From NCBI RefSeq assembly GCF_021155765.1, contig NC_060117.1:3748001-3812000 (forward strand): a stretch of 64,000 nucleotides of DNA. The letters are read 5' to 3'. This DNA comes from Diprion similis. Its lineage: Eukaryota; Arthropoda; Insecta; Hymenoptera; Diprionidae. A model generated the notes under the pieces. The model did not search any database, was not told the DNA's origin, and was given only the letters and a program-made list of their open reading frames with translations. Of the stretch, positions 24,301-36,289 are shown one piece after another; the first letter of the stretch is position 1; each line of letters starts with the position of its first letter. The position numbers and the translations under genes are program-made.

Positions 24301-26972
24301 TTATCGAAAAACCGGATTACGAAATGGAGCCTTTTATGATGGTTGGAACCACGGAGGGGGATCTTATGCGCATTAGGTGGGACGGCTACGAGTTCTCCAC
24401 TGGCATGATGGTCAATGATGAACCAGCCGTCATTGACGGACGAAACAAAATTCACGACGGTCCTGTCACCGTCATCGCCAGGTCCAAATACATCAGGCGG
24501 ATCCTGATCACCATTGGTGGAAAGGTCTTTGCTCTCTGGAGGGAGGACTGTATGGATCCGATCATTTGGCGTAAGAGTAAGATGAAGTAAGCATTGGAAT
24601 TTCGCTTGAACGTATCCTTGTCACTAATGTCTAGTCCAAGATGGTGGACTTGACGTGGTAGATAAACAGACGGAATGAGGCTTTGATCACCTGGACATTT
24701 TTTCTAATAATACATGATACTGATCTATCAGTTTTTTCTATAGTTTTCGTCAGGTTTCACTCAGTTTTAAGTAAATTTCATCAGGTACACAGCCTGCTGC
24801 TGGGGTTCCTGCAGACCGACGGTGTTTCTCTTGGCACAGAGTGATGGTACAATTGAGGTCTGGGACTTGCTGTGTCAGAGCGAGAAGCCGGCGTTTACTC
24901 AGAGCGTTTCGGGCAGGAACATAACGGGGCTAGTCACGCACAGTCTCTACTTGAACCCCCGCTGCATTGCGTTTTCCGACTACAATGGCACCCTCAGGGT
25001 CTTCACTGCCCCGGACGTTCTGATGCACTTTGTCGAGAGCGATACCAGGTGGCTGGAGCAATTTGTTGACCGAGAAGTCGACCGCGTTAAAGAGTTCAAG
25101 GAATGGCAGACTCGCTGGAATGATACCAACCTGGAGAACGTTGAGAGGAAGCGAAAACTCGCCGAGATTGATGCTGAGAAACAACGACTCGTCGAGGTTG
25201 AGAAAAGAAAACGGGAAATGGAGGAGGCCGCCATCCAGATTCGCGAAAGTCGAGCTAAGCGGAACGTGAGTTTATTCTTCTGGTCGACATGTTGTTCTCT
25301 TCATTTTCAAATCACTTGGTTCTCGTATTTAACTTTTTTTATTTACCAACTGGAATCGACATTTCGGTCAAAGAAATTGATCTCCTCGAGTACTTGAAGA
25401 CCAATTTATACTACTGAATTTCCATCCTAGGTGCGAAGCAACCCGGAAGAGTTTCTGGCGCGAGCTAGAGAACGTTGGAAAGCGATGGAGCTCAGGCGAA
25501 TGCAGAGAGTGATACTCGACAAGAAGGGTCTGCGAAAAGACGAACTTGAGAAGCAACGAGCACCGATGATGATGCTGAGGGAGGAGGTCCACCGCAAGAA
25601 GCGGAAGATAAAGAAGATCTTGCAGACCCAGGACAAGATCTTCGAGGACTCGATAGCCTTCTTGTTCCCTGATCAGTACCGGGAGAAAGGACCAACAGTT
25701 TCGTCGAAGCCGCCGGCTGCTTCGCGCAAGAAATCCGTACCTGAAGAGGCGGATGAATTGGCGCAGCTGCTGAAGGACAAGGAGGACCAGCCACTCGTTG
25801 CCCAGTTTCAGACCCGGGCAGAAAAATTCATCTTCGAGTTTCTCGAGACCCAAGCTGAAGCGCTTGAGATGATACGACGAAATCCGTACAAGCCGACCTT
25901 CGTATGGAGGAAAGTACTCACTGAGGGAAAGTACAGACGGAAGGTTATGGACCTGCAACTCACTCGGCGAAACGGGCATCGCAGGGACTATATGCATATG
26001 AAGAGCATCAAGGAGGCTGCCAGAGGCAGCGCCAAGGCTGGCATGGTTTGGTTCACTTCTGAAGTCAAACACTACGATACCGATGACCAGGAACAGGAAC
26101 AGGAACGGGATCAGGATCAGGATCAGGATCAGGATCAGGATCAGGATTCGATAGGTGAGATACTTTTTTTTCATATCTCATGGTGCTGCGAGAAGAACAA
26201 GGTATCGTTTTTGGAATTAGGCACTTGTTTACATATCCTTTGGGGGTTGAATTAAAGTTACAGGAACTTAACTATTAATGCTTGAAGCGTACGATCTCAA
26301 TGAGAAAGTATCGAGAGAAAAGAAATGATGAAACAGGATTTTTTTTTAACCTAAGGCAGTTGTGAATGGAGCTTGAATCAGGTTGAAGAATATTTTTTTT
26401 TTTTTTTTTGTGTTGCAAAAAATTTTGAAAGCCCTAAATCGAAACTTCAGAAGTGAAAGTGATAATTATTCTCAAGTGGTTCCACAATTACATTATTTCA
26501 TTTTTTTTTTCATATCAAAATCGTACAGTTTCTGAAAAATCATTGTAAATTATTATTCATTATCTTTTGTGATTGATTTTTTTCCTTAGCTTCTCATCGT
26601 CGGAGAATTGTAAAAGCTTTTTCTTAAAAATAGTTGTAGATGAGTTCACGATATAAAAAAAAAAAAAAAGAAACGGTATCGATATTTCAAGAACGAAAGA
26701 AGATCTGATTGGTAAAAAAAATTTTAAACGCTACGACGAATGTATAAAAATCAATTTTGATATGAATTTTGGGTTTTGTAATTTTTTATTAATTCTTTTC
26801 ACAACAAAATTCACCTCAACGATCTCATGTCCCAATTTCTGCGACGCGATTTCCTCATTTCTTTGTCGAATCGATATCTTCTTTGACAGAACGGTTCGCT
26901 CGCAATCGATCACAAAATTTGCCTCAAATAGGTGAAAATGACGGGGACGAAGGTGACGCGGCGGAAGAATAA
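21357..26972 (+). CDS. DNAI3: Axonemal dynein intermediate chain, DNAI3/WDR63-like (11 exons)
   Basis: WD40 intermediate chain of an inner-arm axonemal dynein, expected in insects to act in sperm flagella and ciliated sensory neurons (family knowledge). Exons read from splice sites and frame: 21357-21633, 21703-21881, 22001-22432, 22521-22841, 22969-23217, 23377-23535, 23625-23971, 24035-24586, 24785-25265, 25431-26154, 26932-26972. The joined frame is open for 1253 codons. In order: acidic N-terminus (1-95), conserved N-terminal region with a WTSLGSE block (exon 3) and an AQTD block (exon 4), WD40 region (about 460-920) with NWHP, VLIWSF, VAIWDI, GTVAIWDL and GTIEVWDLL strands, a charged coiled coil (about 920-1060), and a C-terminal extension ending in Gln-Asp repeats. 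Order and motifs match vertebrate WDR63 (about 890 residues) as I remember it; this protein is about 360 longer, at both ends. The ATG at 21357 is the first in the open frame. Introns are 63-159 nt, 198 nt and 777 nt. Transcript ends were not seen. Confidence 0.93.
22433..22520 (+). other. Probable GC-AG intron 3 of the DNAI3-like gene
   Basis: Exon 3 must leave its frame before the downstream exon, which begins after a clear TTCTTCTTCAG acceptor at 22520 in phase 0. No GT in phase 0 lies between the last conserved codons (LYEIE) and the acceptor. The only junction that keeps both frames is GAG|GC at 22432/22433. It joins YEIE to VETTFDLL, and the residue spacing to the next conserved block (DGYVEL) then fits WDR63. 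Reading through the intron ends at a stop at 22535-22537. A sequencing error at the donor is the alternative. Confidence 0.6.
26089..26150 (+). repeat. In-frame CAGGAT hexamer microsatellite in DNAI3-like exon 10
   Basis: A run of CAGGAA/CAGGAT units encodes alternating Gln-Glu and then Gln-Asp pairs close to the C-terminus. Because the unit is six bases, length changes keep the frame. It lies just before the final intron and continues the acidic character of the last exon (GENDGDEGDAAEE). Confidence 0.9.
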
Positions 26973-27131
26973 ATCGAGTCCCATAGTATCAAAAACGGAG
27001 GAAAAAATAAGAAAACATGACTGAATCAATGCCGCCGAAGATCGACTCTACGGAACGAAGAACGCGTGCATGTAAATGGCGTGGCATTTTTTTTTTTTAA
27101 TAATTGAAAAGCTGTGCGGAGTAAAGCGGCA

Positions 27132-27137
27132 AATAAA
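27132..27137 (+). promoter_or_regulatory. Possible polyadenylation signal of the DNAI3-like gene
   Basis: AATAAA, 160 bases after the stop codon. A second AATAAA overlaps the stop itself (26968-26973). Which is used cannot be told from sequence. Confidence 0.35.
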
Positions 27138-27242
27138 TAATATCTTGTTACTCCGGGTCACGTGGGCCACAGTTTTTTACGATTAAAACTATTTAAAACT
27201 CCCGTATAAATGAATTTCAAATTTTTAAACCAAACTTTTCAA

Positions 27243-27250
<8 letters not shown>

Positions 27251-27285
<35 letters not shown>

Positions 27286-27415
27286 GCGCACTTTCGACCC
27301 TCGAGCTTTTCGTACTGCATCCAAACCGTAATACTGTTTTACTTTAATACTATTGCTGCCACTGCATTATTATTAACATTGCTACTTGTTACTCTCTCTC
27401 TCTCTCTCTCTCTCT
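27251..27415. repeat. Two CT dinucleotide microsatellites
   Basis: CT runs at 27251-27283 and 27391-27415, in pyrimidine-rich DNA downstream of the DNAI3-like gene. A C-rich segment with repeated CCAACCCAA (27570-27605) follows. Confidence 0.9.
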
Positions 27416-27798
27416 ATCCCTCGCACTATATTCCAACGTCGTAAAATATGCCTCTCACCCTCCCCCTCGCCACCCCTCTTTGCCCGCAAAACTGCGCCGC
27501 CTCCCCACTGCCTCTCATTTCCCTCGAGTCACGTATTTTCCACCACCAGATTCCACGCCGCCACCCTCAAACCATCCAACCCAACCCAACTTAACCCAAC
27601 CCAACACCCTGGCTTATGTATTAAATGTCTCTACTCGTTTATCAGCCATAACACTAGATGTTTCCGCGTGAGGGTCTGTTCTCGACAACTTTTTTCCTCC
27701 CCCCCCCCCCCCCCGCATGTACCATACATGCGTTACCACCCCCTGCAGCTGCAGGATTGATTTTATTATACTTATTTAACATCTCTTTGAATATTAGC

Positions 27799-28022
27799 GG
27801 AAGGGGTGGGAAAAACGGGGTACCCTTAAAATTTGATAAAAAAATTTTTGTTTTTCGAAATGTTTTTTGAATTTTCAAAAAAACTTTTTTCAGTCCTGTC
27901 ATCTGAAAATCATTTTTATTTTCTTTGGTTACAATTAAATAATAAAAAAAAAAAAATCTAGCATATTTAAGTTCTCAAAAACTAAGTATTTTCTTGAGTA
28001 CCCCGTTTTGCCCCCCCCCCCC
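27799..28022 (+). mobile_element. G-run MITE-like element, copy 1
   Basis: Begins GGAAGGGGTGGGAAAAACGGGGTACC and ends with the inverse GAGTACCCCGTTTTGCCCCCCC. The interior has TGAAAATCATTTTTATTTTC. An inverted copy is at 57.6 kb. Confidence 0.7.
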
Positions 28023-28729
28023 TCTCTCTCTCCTGTATGCATGAATTATTTTCGGAAATTTAAACAACCCTCTTAGTCACAGTGATAAGAATTCTTACCA
28101 CCTATTTTATTATTTCTGATAGTAAAGTAAAATAGATTTTTAATACCCGAGACTAATTATTGCGATATAATGTAAATTGTTATCGATGGAAGCAAATTGA
28201 TTGAAAAAAATGGTCAAAATTTACGGAATAATTCATATATCAGAAATTTTTAGGTACAATAAAATGTGTAACTCAAAGGGTTGAAACATTTTTGTATTAT
28301 CGGTATGTATTTTCACAATTTCAATTCTTCTTTTTAGTCGATATGTAATTCTCGTAACGTCAATTCTCAGGCTGATTTTTTCAATTTTTTTTAGACAAAA
28401 AATTAGCGAGGACTGCTAATTGAACTTTAGAAGAATTTGAGCAGCAAATTCTAATGTTAAACTAAAAAACTTATCGATGAATCGAATTTATGAAATTTTG
28501 TATTGAACTTTTGTGAATTTTATAAACTTTTGACTCGATTCAACGAATTTTCAGACTTCTAGCAAGTTGAAATTTTTTTTTTCAGAAAACAGCCACAAAA
28601 AATATCTCACCCTTTTTTCTCTCCTTTCCTTATCGACATTTTCCTTTAGCGGAGGTCCTGCGGAGGTCCTGCGGATAGGTTTCCCACCGCAATTGAAAGA
28701 GCCGATAGTGTTTCCGAAATATAGGTACA

Positions 28730-29498
28730 TTAGGGTGGGCCAAAAAAAAAAATGAGTATTTTGTTTTCCGTTAGTCATCGTGAAAATATCATTCAAGATA
28801 ACGAAAAAATGTTAATTTTAATTTTAAGAGGGTCTTATTTTCTATTTTCCATTTCCCGTAATAACACAGGATTTTTCTTCTTTTTTTTTTCTTTATTTTG
28901 GATTTTTATTTTTAATTTTGTAGGAAATTTAACGATCTACAAAAAGGTATCTTGCGATTTTTCCGCAAATCTACTGATTCAGAAGTTGACGAAAATATAA
29001 ATTTTGTACAAAACTTTACGTCAAAAAATTATTTCTTGTTGAGTAATCGATAATTTCGTGAAAATTTCGATGTTTCAGTTAAGAAGATAACATCAACTTT
29101 AAGGAATATTATTATTATTTTTTTCATTTTTCAATCATTACTTCGCAGAGGAAATGAAGAAAATCGTGAAACTCGACATAATTAATTTTTAACCTTAAAT
29201 AAGTTTTGAACCGGTAGATTTACGAATAAATCGCAGGAGATCTTTTTTCTAGATCGTTCAATTTCCTACAAAAGTGAGCATTGCTTTTTACGATACGCCA
29301 ATTCGTTGTTGAGTAATAAAATTCCCCCCCCAAAAAAAAAAAAAAAAAAAAAAAAAAATCTCTTTATATTATTTAAACGAATCAATTAATAATATCAAGC
29401 GCTTAAAATTTTACAGAATCAGTTTTTTCGCCGTCCTTAACGATATTTTCACAGTGACTAACGAAAAAGAAAATAATCATTTTTTGGGCCCACCCTAA
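28730..29498. mobile_element. TTAGGGTGG-family element, 770 bp, about 80 bp inverted ends
   Basis: TTAGGGTGGGCC at the left is mirrored by GGCCCACCCTAA at the right. The complementarity continues through GTTAGTCATCGTGAAAATATC (left) and GATATTTTCACAGTGACTAAC (right). No transposase frame. A fragment with ACTCACCGTGAAAATATCG lies at about 32485-32530. Confidence 0.8.
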
Positions 29499-31264
29499 GG
29501 TGCACATATATATGTATAACGAAATACGAGAAATAGGGCGAGACGTTAGACCAAGCATGAGGCATATAAGTGTGTTTCAAACTTGGGCAATAATGCCGCA
29601 GTCAGTTCCAGGAGTCCAAAACTCCTGCAGAAGGACTCGTCGAAACAGCGAAAACGAGGCTAGGAGAGAGAGAGAGAGAGAGAAAGAGAAAGGGAGAGAA
29701 AAAAAAAGAAAAAGAAAGAAAGAGAGAAAGAGAGTTTTGTCATTGTGTTTCTTGCCTCGAACGAGAGGCGCTTCTGTTATTTTTTCCCATCCTTTTTACC
29801 TTTTCGTTGGATAGTAGGAAGTGTTGTTTTTCACCCTTACCTCATCTGTTTTCTCTTCTCTTCTCTTCTCTTCTCTCCTCTCCTCCTCTTTTTCGTTTAA
29901 TTTTTTTTTTTTTATTTGTTTATTTTATTTCATTTTTTTTTCTAACTCGTTTATTCTTTTATTACGCGGACTTTTGTAACAGTCCCGAGGCGAGTTTTTC
30001 CGCTTCATTTTTCCTCCCCGCGCCCCGAGAAGGCGGACTGACGAAATTAGTACCGGGGAGTAGAAGCTGTGAGTACGGGAGATATTTTTGGGGGAAACAA
30101 ATGAGAAAAGAAAATTAAGAAATGATGAAGACTGAAGAAGAGAGAATAAGAAAAAAAATTGGGAAAGAAACAAATTTCAGTTTCGAATGATGAATATCTG
30201 CTAATGAAACGAAAATCAAATCAAGAGGACAAAATCTACCGAATAATTTTTCACAATAATTATTATTTTACCTTATTGCCTTATTTATTATTTATTTAAA
30301 CAAAAAATCTTATCCTGGTATTCAAGATTATGTATATATACATTATACGTCAACGAATTGGTAAATTATTGGTAACGTTATTATTTTGAAAATTCATCAA
30401 GTTATTTATTTTTTGGTACCGTATTTAAGCAGATTATCGAATTATTTTTTTTTTTTTTTTTTTTATTATTATTATCAATTCTGAAAGAAATGACCAACAG
30501 CTGTATGAAATTATTCTAAATTCTAAAAATTTTCGAACATATCGAAAAAAGTTACGGAAATATGTGAAATTCATCGGGATTATTATTGAAATTTTTTTCA
30601 TTTCTTCGCTGCTCAAGTAGATACTTGTTAAAAAAAAAAATTTTATTCCCAAAGTGTTGAGTAAAATTGATTTTTATTTCCTCAATCATGTCTTGTATAC
30701 AATCCATTCCTTATCTTGAATTATGCATTCAATTTAATCATTGATAATTACAAAATATCGGGCAATCAAATTGATGAGTTTCAATTGTATTTTTACTCGA
30801 TTCTCAATCACTGCAGCCATCAATTTCGTAAACCGGTTATTTGGATAAAAAATTAATTACAAATTCATAAATTCGAAGGGGGCGAGGGGGGGGGGGGGGG
30901 GGGGGGGTAATGGAATTTTTTTTTACAGCCAACTGCGGTATTTCAGATATTGATTTTCGCTGTCAGGAATGCAATCGCTTTCAACGAGGCTTCCGTTTTC
31001 ACCGCCGTGTTATGGCAGCGATTTAATAGCCTGCTATCGACGAAATATTGAACACAATTCGAAATCTTTCGGTGATTCAAGCCGGGCTTAAAATATATAT
31101 GTATGTAACGCACGTTGTGGAAAGAGTTGATAGAAATTATTGGAATTGGTGAGATGTAAGGATTGTTATTCAATAACGTTAAGTGAATATTAATTCACAA
31201 TATTGGAATGTTTGAAATGTAAAATTTCGTATTCACCAAGTTATTATATTATTGAGTCATCGTA
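29499..31264. other. Purine and pyrimidine tracts, no gene seen
   Basis: GA-rich run (29660-29735), TTCTC repeats (29850-29892), a small GC-rich patch (29990-30080) and AT-rich DNA. The frames over these are low-complexity. Confidence 0.6.
30880..30907. repeat. Poly-G tract
   Basis: A run of about 20 G after GGGGGCGA. Together with C-runs at 3293-3310, 27703-27715 and 28011-28022 it suggests that homopolymer ends of the G-run element family are scattered here. Confidence 0.8.
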
Positions 31265-31800
31265 TCTGTAAATTGAGAATTTGGGAAATTTTATTTTCAA
31301 ATTTGATTAAGCTTTTTTAAAGAATGAGAAGAAGAAGAAAAAAAAACAAAAAAAAACAGAAAACCGAAACATTTTTTTGAGTAGTTATTTGATGAATTCA
31401 ATTGTTGTGTAGAATTTGACGTCTGTGAGATTGAGAATTTGCAGAATTTGATTTTTAAATTTGAATAAACCTTTTCAAAAAATAGAATTTTTTTTTTTTT
31501 TTTTTCTCAAATGAAGAATCTAAAACATTTTTTTAAGAAGCTATTTGATTAATTCAATTGATATTATGTGGAATTTGACGTATGTGAAATTAAGAATTTG
31601 CAGAAATTTATTTTGCAAAATTTGACCAAGCCTTTTGAAAAAATAGAAAAAAATATCAGGAATCTGAAACATTTTTTTACGAAGCTATTTGACGAATTCA
31701 ATTGTTATTATGTATAATTTGACGTCTAAGAAATTAAGAATTTGAACAATTTTAATTTCAAATTTGATTTAATCGTTTGAACGAAAAGAAAAAACAAAAA
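31265..31800. repeat. Tandem repeat, about 145-160 bp period, 3.4 copies
   Basis: GAGAATTTG...AAATTTGA...GAAACATTTTTT...TATTTGATGAATTCAATTG...GAATTTGACGTCTG repeats starting near 31273, 31433, 31593 and 31736, with internal poly-A/T length changes. Confidence 0.75.
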
Positions 31801-33759
31801 GTAAACCGATACGTTTTTCCAAGTCGTCTCGTTACTCATTTCCGAGATGCGTGAAAAACAGCGTGAAAACGAAGATAAGCTTCCGATTTCGAGGGTTGCG
31901 TAACGTTGGTCCGCAGTGCCAATGTATACACGCGTGTCGAGTCAAGAAAAGAGAAAGAAGAGAGAAGAAAGGGGGTGGAAGAAAATAGCGAACGAGAGAG
32001 AGAGGGAAGAGAAATAAAACTAACTGAGAAGAAACTGGGGTAAAAAACTTGCGCTTCTCCCTCACTGCTCGCCCTGTGTGAAGACTGAAAAGGGTAGCTT
32101 TGATCGAGAGAGAGGGAGAGAGAGAGAGAGAGAGCGAAATTTTTCGTTTGCATTTCAATAACGCGAGTCGATCCACCCTTCCCTTCCCTTCGTTCGGCGT
32201 ACGTGGGTCGGCATGAAGAGGGTGGGAAGAAGGCGGGTATGTATATAATCGTAATTTAGTTGGAGGAAATGTAATTTTCCAGGACGATAATTCAATTTTA
32301 CTCAACCTTCGCCTCACCGTCGTTCAATCTCCTTCTCCACGCCTCTGCGCAAAACTAAGATTAATAATCGTCCTGATAATAAACTTGGGGGGATATTTAT
32401 TTAGGTATATCCAGCGTCGATGTATTCATGGAAGTATCTATTATTTACAAGCTGTAAAATGACTTGGTTTTTTTTTTTTTTTTTTTTACTCACCGTGAAA
32501 ATATCGTTCAAGATGACGAAAAAAAAATTTTTCTTCAAGAACAACGTTGAATAATATGAGAATAATCAAACGTCTGCCGACTTCAGTTCAGGGGTTAAAA
32601 ATTTTTATAATGAAGCAGGATTTTTCACAATTTTTACACATTCTTCAATTCAAGCTATCGATTTGCTCATTTTCAAAAATCATAAGTAAATGAAAATGAT
32701 TTTCAAAATATCTGAAAAAATTCAGAGTGTTTTTTTTTTTTTAAGATAGAACAATATACAAAAATCGTGACTCTAATCGGAATGCCTCATATAAATATAA
32801 GTGCGTATATTTTGGATCCCGTTGATACATTCCTCGCTTTCGAAAATTCTCACATGGGCGAATGCAGCCCGCGAGTTTACTCCGTAAGGATGAATTGGCG
32901 CCGGGGTGAAAAGAAGCGAAAAGAGACGTCGATAAATTGGGGGGTTGTGCAGGGGTGGGTTGAGGGTGCGGGCCCTTGAGCAGCCCGGGGGACATTTTGA
33001 AAGGTTCGTTTGACAGATCCGTGGGTTGGTTATTCAGCCCGCGTAGCGGGTGTCGGTGGGTGGATATTGTTATTGTTGTTATATTATATCACGTTCATTA
33101 TTATTTACAGTCGTTATTGTTATCTGCGTTTTCCCCTCGGGCTGCGCTAGTATTTCCGGTATAGTCTCTACCCCATCCATCCTCCATCCTCACCCCTTTT
33201 TCTCTCTAATTATAATAACAACTCGGAGGGATGGCCAATCGTGCCTTGGATGACAATAATCGTTACTCCGTCTCACGGCTTGCTTCAGAGCTCTGGATAC
33301 CTACTGGTTAATAGGAGCGGGCAGAGACAGTGAAAGGAGTCATTAAATAAAATCATTATAAACGAAGAAAAGGAGAGCCCCGTGGTGTAGCCATTATGAT
33401 AATTATAAATCGTCCCGTCTCAGCCTCTAAACGCGACTCCTTCTTACCACCCTTTCTCTCACTCTTACTCCCTCCGGCAAAAAGCTCCAAGAATTATTGC
33501 CCCTTATATACGCACCTATACTCACCCAACTCGTATCCATTAACGAACCTGCAGATACCACACCACCATTCTTTAATATACCAGGGAGTTATGTACAGGG
33601 TGTACGATAACTTTTTTAGTTCTTACTATAACGTGACAACTTTTAATCGTTGTGGTTATACTGCACGGTTCTTAATCCTTTCAGTCGCGGTGAGATGCTG
33701 TGCATCCCAACTCAAAAATTTCCATGTCCTCAACCTAAAACAGTTTATTACCAATTCTA
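31801..33759. other. Mixed intergenic DNA, no recognisable gene
   Basis: GA tract (32104-32135) with minus-strand Ser/Leu frames (31832-32317) that follow the tract, and a moderately GC-rich part (32830-33300). A transposon end fragment lies at about 32485-32530. Confidence 0.55.
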
Positions 33760-34210
33760 ACCGCAGATTTGTAAATAGCGAGTCCAAAAACCCCCGGGTA
33801 ACAAGTTTTGCTCAGCATCATCGAATCTTGATATTTTTTTCGATTTTACATCCACCATGTTGAATCTGCCATCTTGGATCTAGAAATTATCGAATTATGA
33901 CTTCAGATTCGTGATTAGCGACCCCAAAAACTCTCGGGTAACAAGTTTCGGTCAGGATCATCAAATTTGATTTTTTCTTCGATTTTACATCCACCATGTT
34001 GGATCCGCCATCTTGGATCCAGAAATTAATGAATTATGACTTCAGATTCGTGATTAGCGAGTCCAAAAACCCCCAGTTAACAAATTTCGGTTAGAATCAC
34101 CGGATTTTTATATTTTTTTAAATTTTACATCCACCATGTTGGATCCGCCATCTTGGATCGAGAAATTATCAAATTATGACTTCAGATTCGTAATCAGCGA
34201 ATTTCACCCC
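33760..34210. repeat. Tandem repeat, about 121 bp period, 3.6 copies
   Basis: Unit: ACTTCAGATTCGTGATTAGCGA ... ACAAGTTTCGG ... TTTTACATCCACCATGTTGGATCCGCCATCTTGGATC ... GAAATTATC. Copies are close to each other, unlike the older relatives at 7.0-7.3 kb. Confidence 0.85.
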
Positions 34211-34479
34211 AAGTCATAAGATTCATGTCTAAATATTGAGTTGAAAAATGTGTGTCCGAAAGTATTTACAACGATTTTCATTTCTTGCCATAGCCAAAAA
34301 ATGTGCAGTTTTGGAATAAAATTTACCATTTTTCAGAATTTATCAGTCATATTCTTTTGAATTTGAATTAAGGTGACTTGAACTAAATTTTCTTGTAATT
34401 ATAGCTTCATGAAAAACTCATTCAAAATAGCAATTTTTTTTTTTTTTGTTGGCATTTTTGTGTATAATTTGGGTCTTCT

Positions 34480-34800
34480 GGTAAAAAATTGGTACAATTG
34501 AAAGCATATAAATTGATTGACTTCTATTTTTTTCGATGAATTCGAGAAATTGGCAGTTTGTAAAAATACCATAAAAATTCCTGAGTACAGCTTTCAAAAA
34601 AAGTTTGTTGAATCCTTATACTCGTATAATATAGTATATGGAATAAACAAACTATATATAGTATAAAAAATTTTTTTTGAAAGCTACTCGGAAATTTTTA
34701 CGGTATTTTTATAAACAGCCAATTTCTCAAATTCATAAGAAAAAAGGATTCAATCAATTTATATGCTTTCAATTAAACCAATTATTTACTAGAAGTCTTG
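34480..34800. mobile_element. Hairpin element with about 115 bp arms
   Basis: The left arm (AATTGAAAGCATATAAATTGATTGA ... GAGAAATTGGCAG ... GTACAGCTTTCAAAAAAA) is mirrored by the right (TTTTTTTGAAAGCTACTC ... CCAATTTCTC ... TCAATCAATTTATATGCTTTCAATT). The arms enclose about 80 AT-rich bases. Confidence 0.75.
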
Positions 34801-35674
34801 AACTATATACGCAAAAAATGGAAAAATCAATGCTTTTTTTAACGAAGACTATGCAAAATTTTCATGTTCAGAAATTCTCAAGAAGTTTTGTTTTTCTCTT
34901 CTTACATCGTACACTTGAAATTTTTGGAAAAATTGTAATTTTTTATCCATATTTCTATATCTTCTTGAAAATTGTGGAACACTCTGTATGTAACATGGGC
35001 GTGAATATGAGTGTATATAGTTATTTTTTTTATATATTGCATGTATATAATCCCCATCCTCCAGGCTGCTCAACCAACGGTGGCTACCAGGGAAAATATA
35101 ATTGTACAAAATGACGTCGCTTTATTTTCAGCCCTCAGTTTCCCTTGTTTTAGTTCTCTCTCTTGATGCCCTCGTCCCTCTTACCTCGCGCTGTTATCCC
35201 CTCGGGTTTCTCCTCCTTCGCGAGGTAAAAGGATATACCTTAACACTCCTAATTCGCGGAGTCAACCTTCTACGGAACCTTATTCGTTTCGTTTACTGGG
35301 TTGGCAGGCACCTGGCTAGTGGATACAAATTAGCTCCGACGCAGAAATGGTGTATTAAAAAATGTCATCTGTGTATTCAAAAGTGGAAAGAAATTACGGA
35401 ATTGATCATTTATTATACGGGCTTGAATGAATATTTTGGTTTCAGTGGCCGATGGTTGGATGGGAATCGCACATTTATGATAGTTTAACGTGACGAAGTC
35501 TCTCTTGATATTTCGAAATACGGAAGAAATTTTCAAATTTGTTGATTTTGAAACATTCGTGATACATTTCACGCCTGGTACACAAGTCTAATTGAATCTT
35601 TTAGGGGGAGGCAGTGGAATATTAAAATTTAGTGGAAAACAAATTACGGATGAAAATAATTAAAAAAAAAAAAC

Positions 35675-36050
35675 ATGGATAAAAAACGTGCCCAAGACTA
35701 ACAAAATTAAACGTTCCAAATTCATCTAAATTTGACGTAGCATGGCTAAAAAAACATTTCAAAAACGTGAATAGAAACAATTACGTCCAAAACGAATATT
35801 TCGAAGTATCAGATTTTGATTACAAAATTTTTGAGAGCACCTGATTTTACTTTAAGAAAGTGCAATAAATGTTCAAGGAAGATACAGTAAGATCTTAAAA
35901 TAGAATGAAAAACATGTTCCAGATAACGTGAGTTCAAAAAAATATATCAAATTCATGAATAAAACACATGCCAAAAACCAATAAAGTTAAACATTCCAAC
36001 ATATTGAAATTTAACACCACATGGCCGAAAAAACATGTCACAAACATCGT
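35675..36050. repeat. Diverged direct repeat pair (35675-35775 and 35950-36050)
   Basis: Both carry ACGTGCCCAAGACTAACAAAATTAAACGTTCC-like text and CATGGCTAAAAAAACAT/CATGGCCGAAAAAACAT. No function seen. Confidence 0.5.
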
Positions 36051-36289
36051 TTTGAATTTTCGTTACAAATTTCTGAAGACTAGTTATTCTTCCCTCCGTC
36101 ATCTGACCCGACAATATTTCGCTCTGATTTTATCTAGTTTTCATTTTAATATAGCTCAAGATTTAAGTTACGTTTTTTGATGTTTCTTTGTCAATATTAG
36201 TAGGTATCGCTTAAATCTTGCTTTCTTACCCTGTGTTGAATAAAGACGCTTCTGTTACCTATATGTTATATTATACCAACGATGAGCAG

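Noticed and set aside
25368..26174. 268-codon minus-strand frame opposite DNAI3-like exon 10
   Set aside because: Shadow of a strongly biased coding exon; no homology, and the plus strand is supported by splice sites and family motifs.
33760..34210. Regularly spaced repeats, considered as a CRISPR-like array
   Set aside because: Units are about 121 bp and contiguous, without short repeats separated by unique spacers, and the DNA is eukaryotic.
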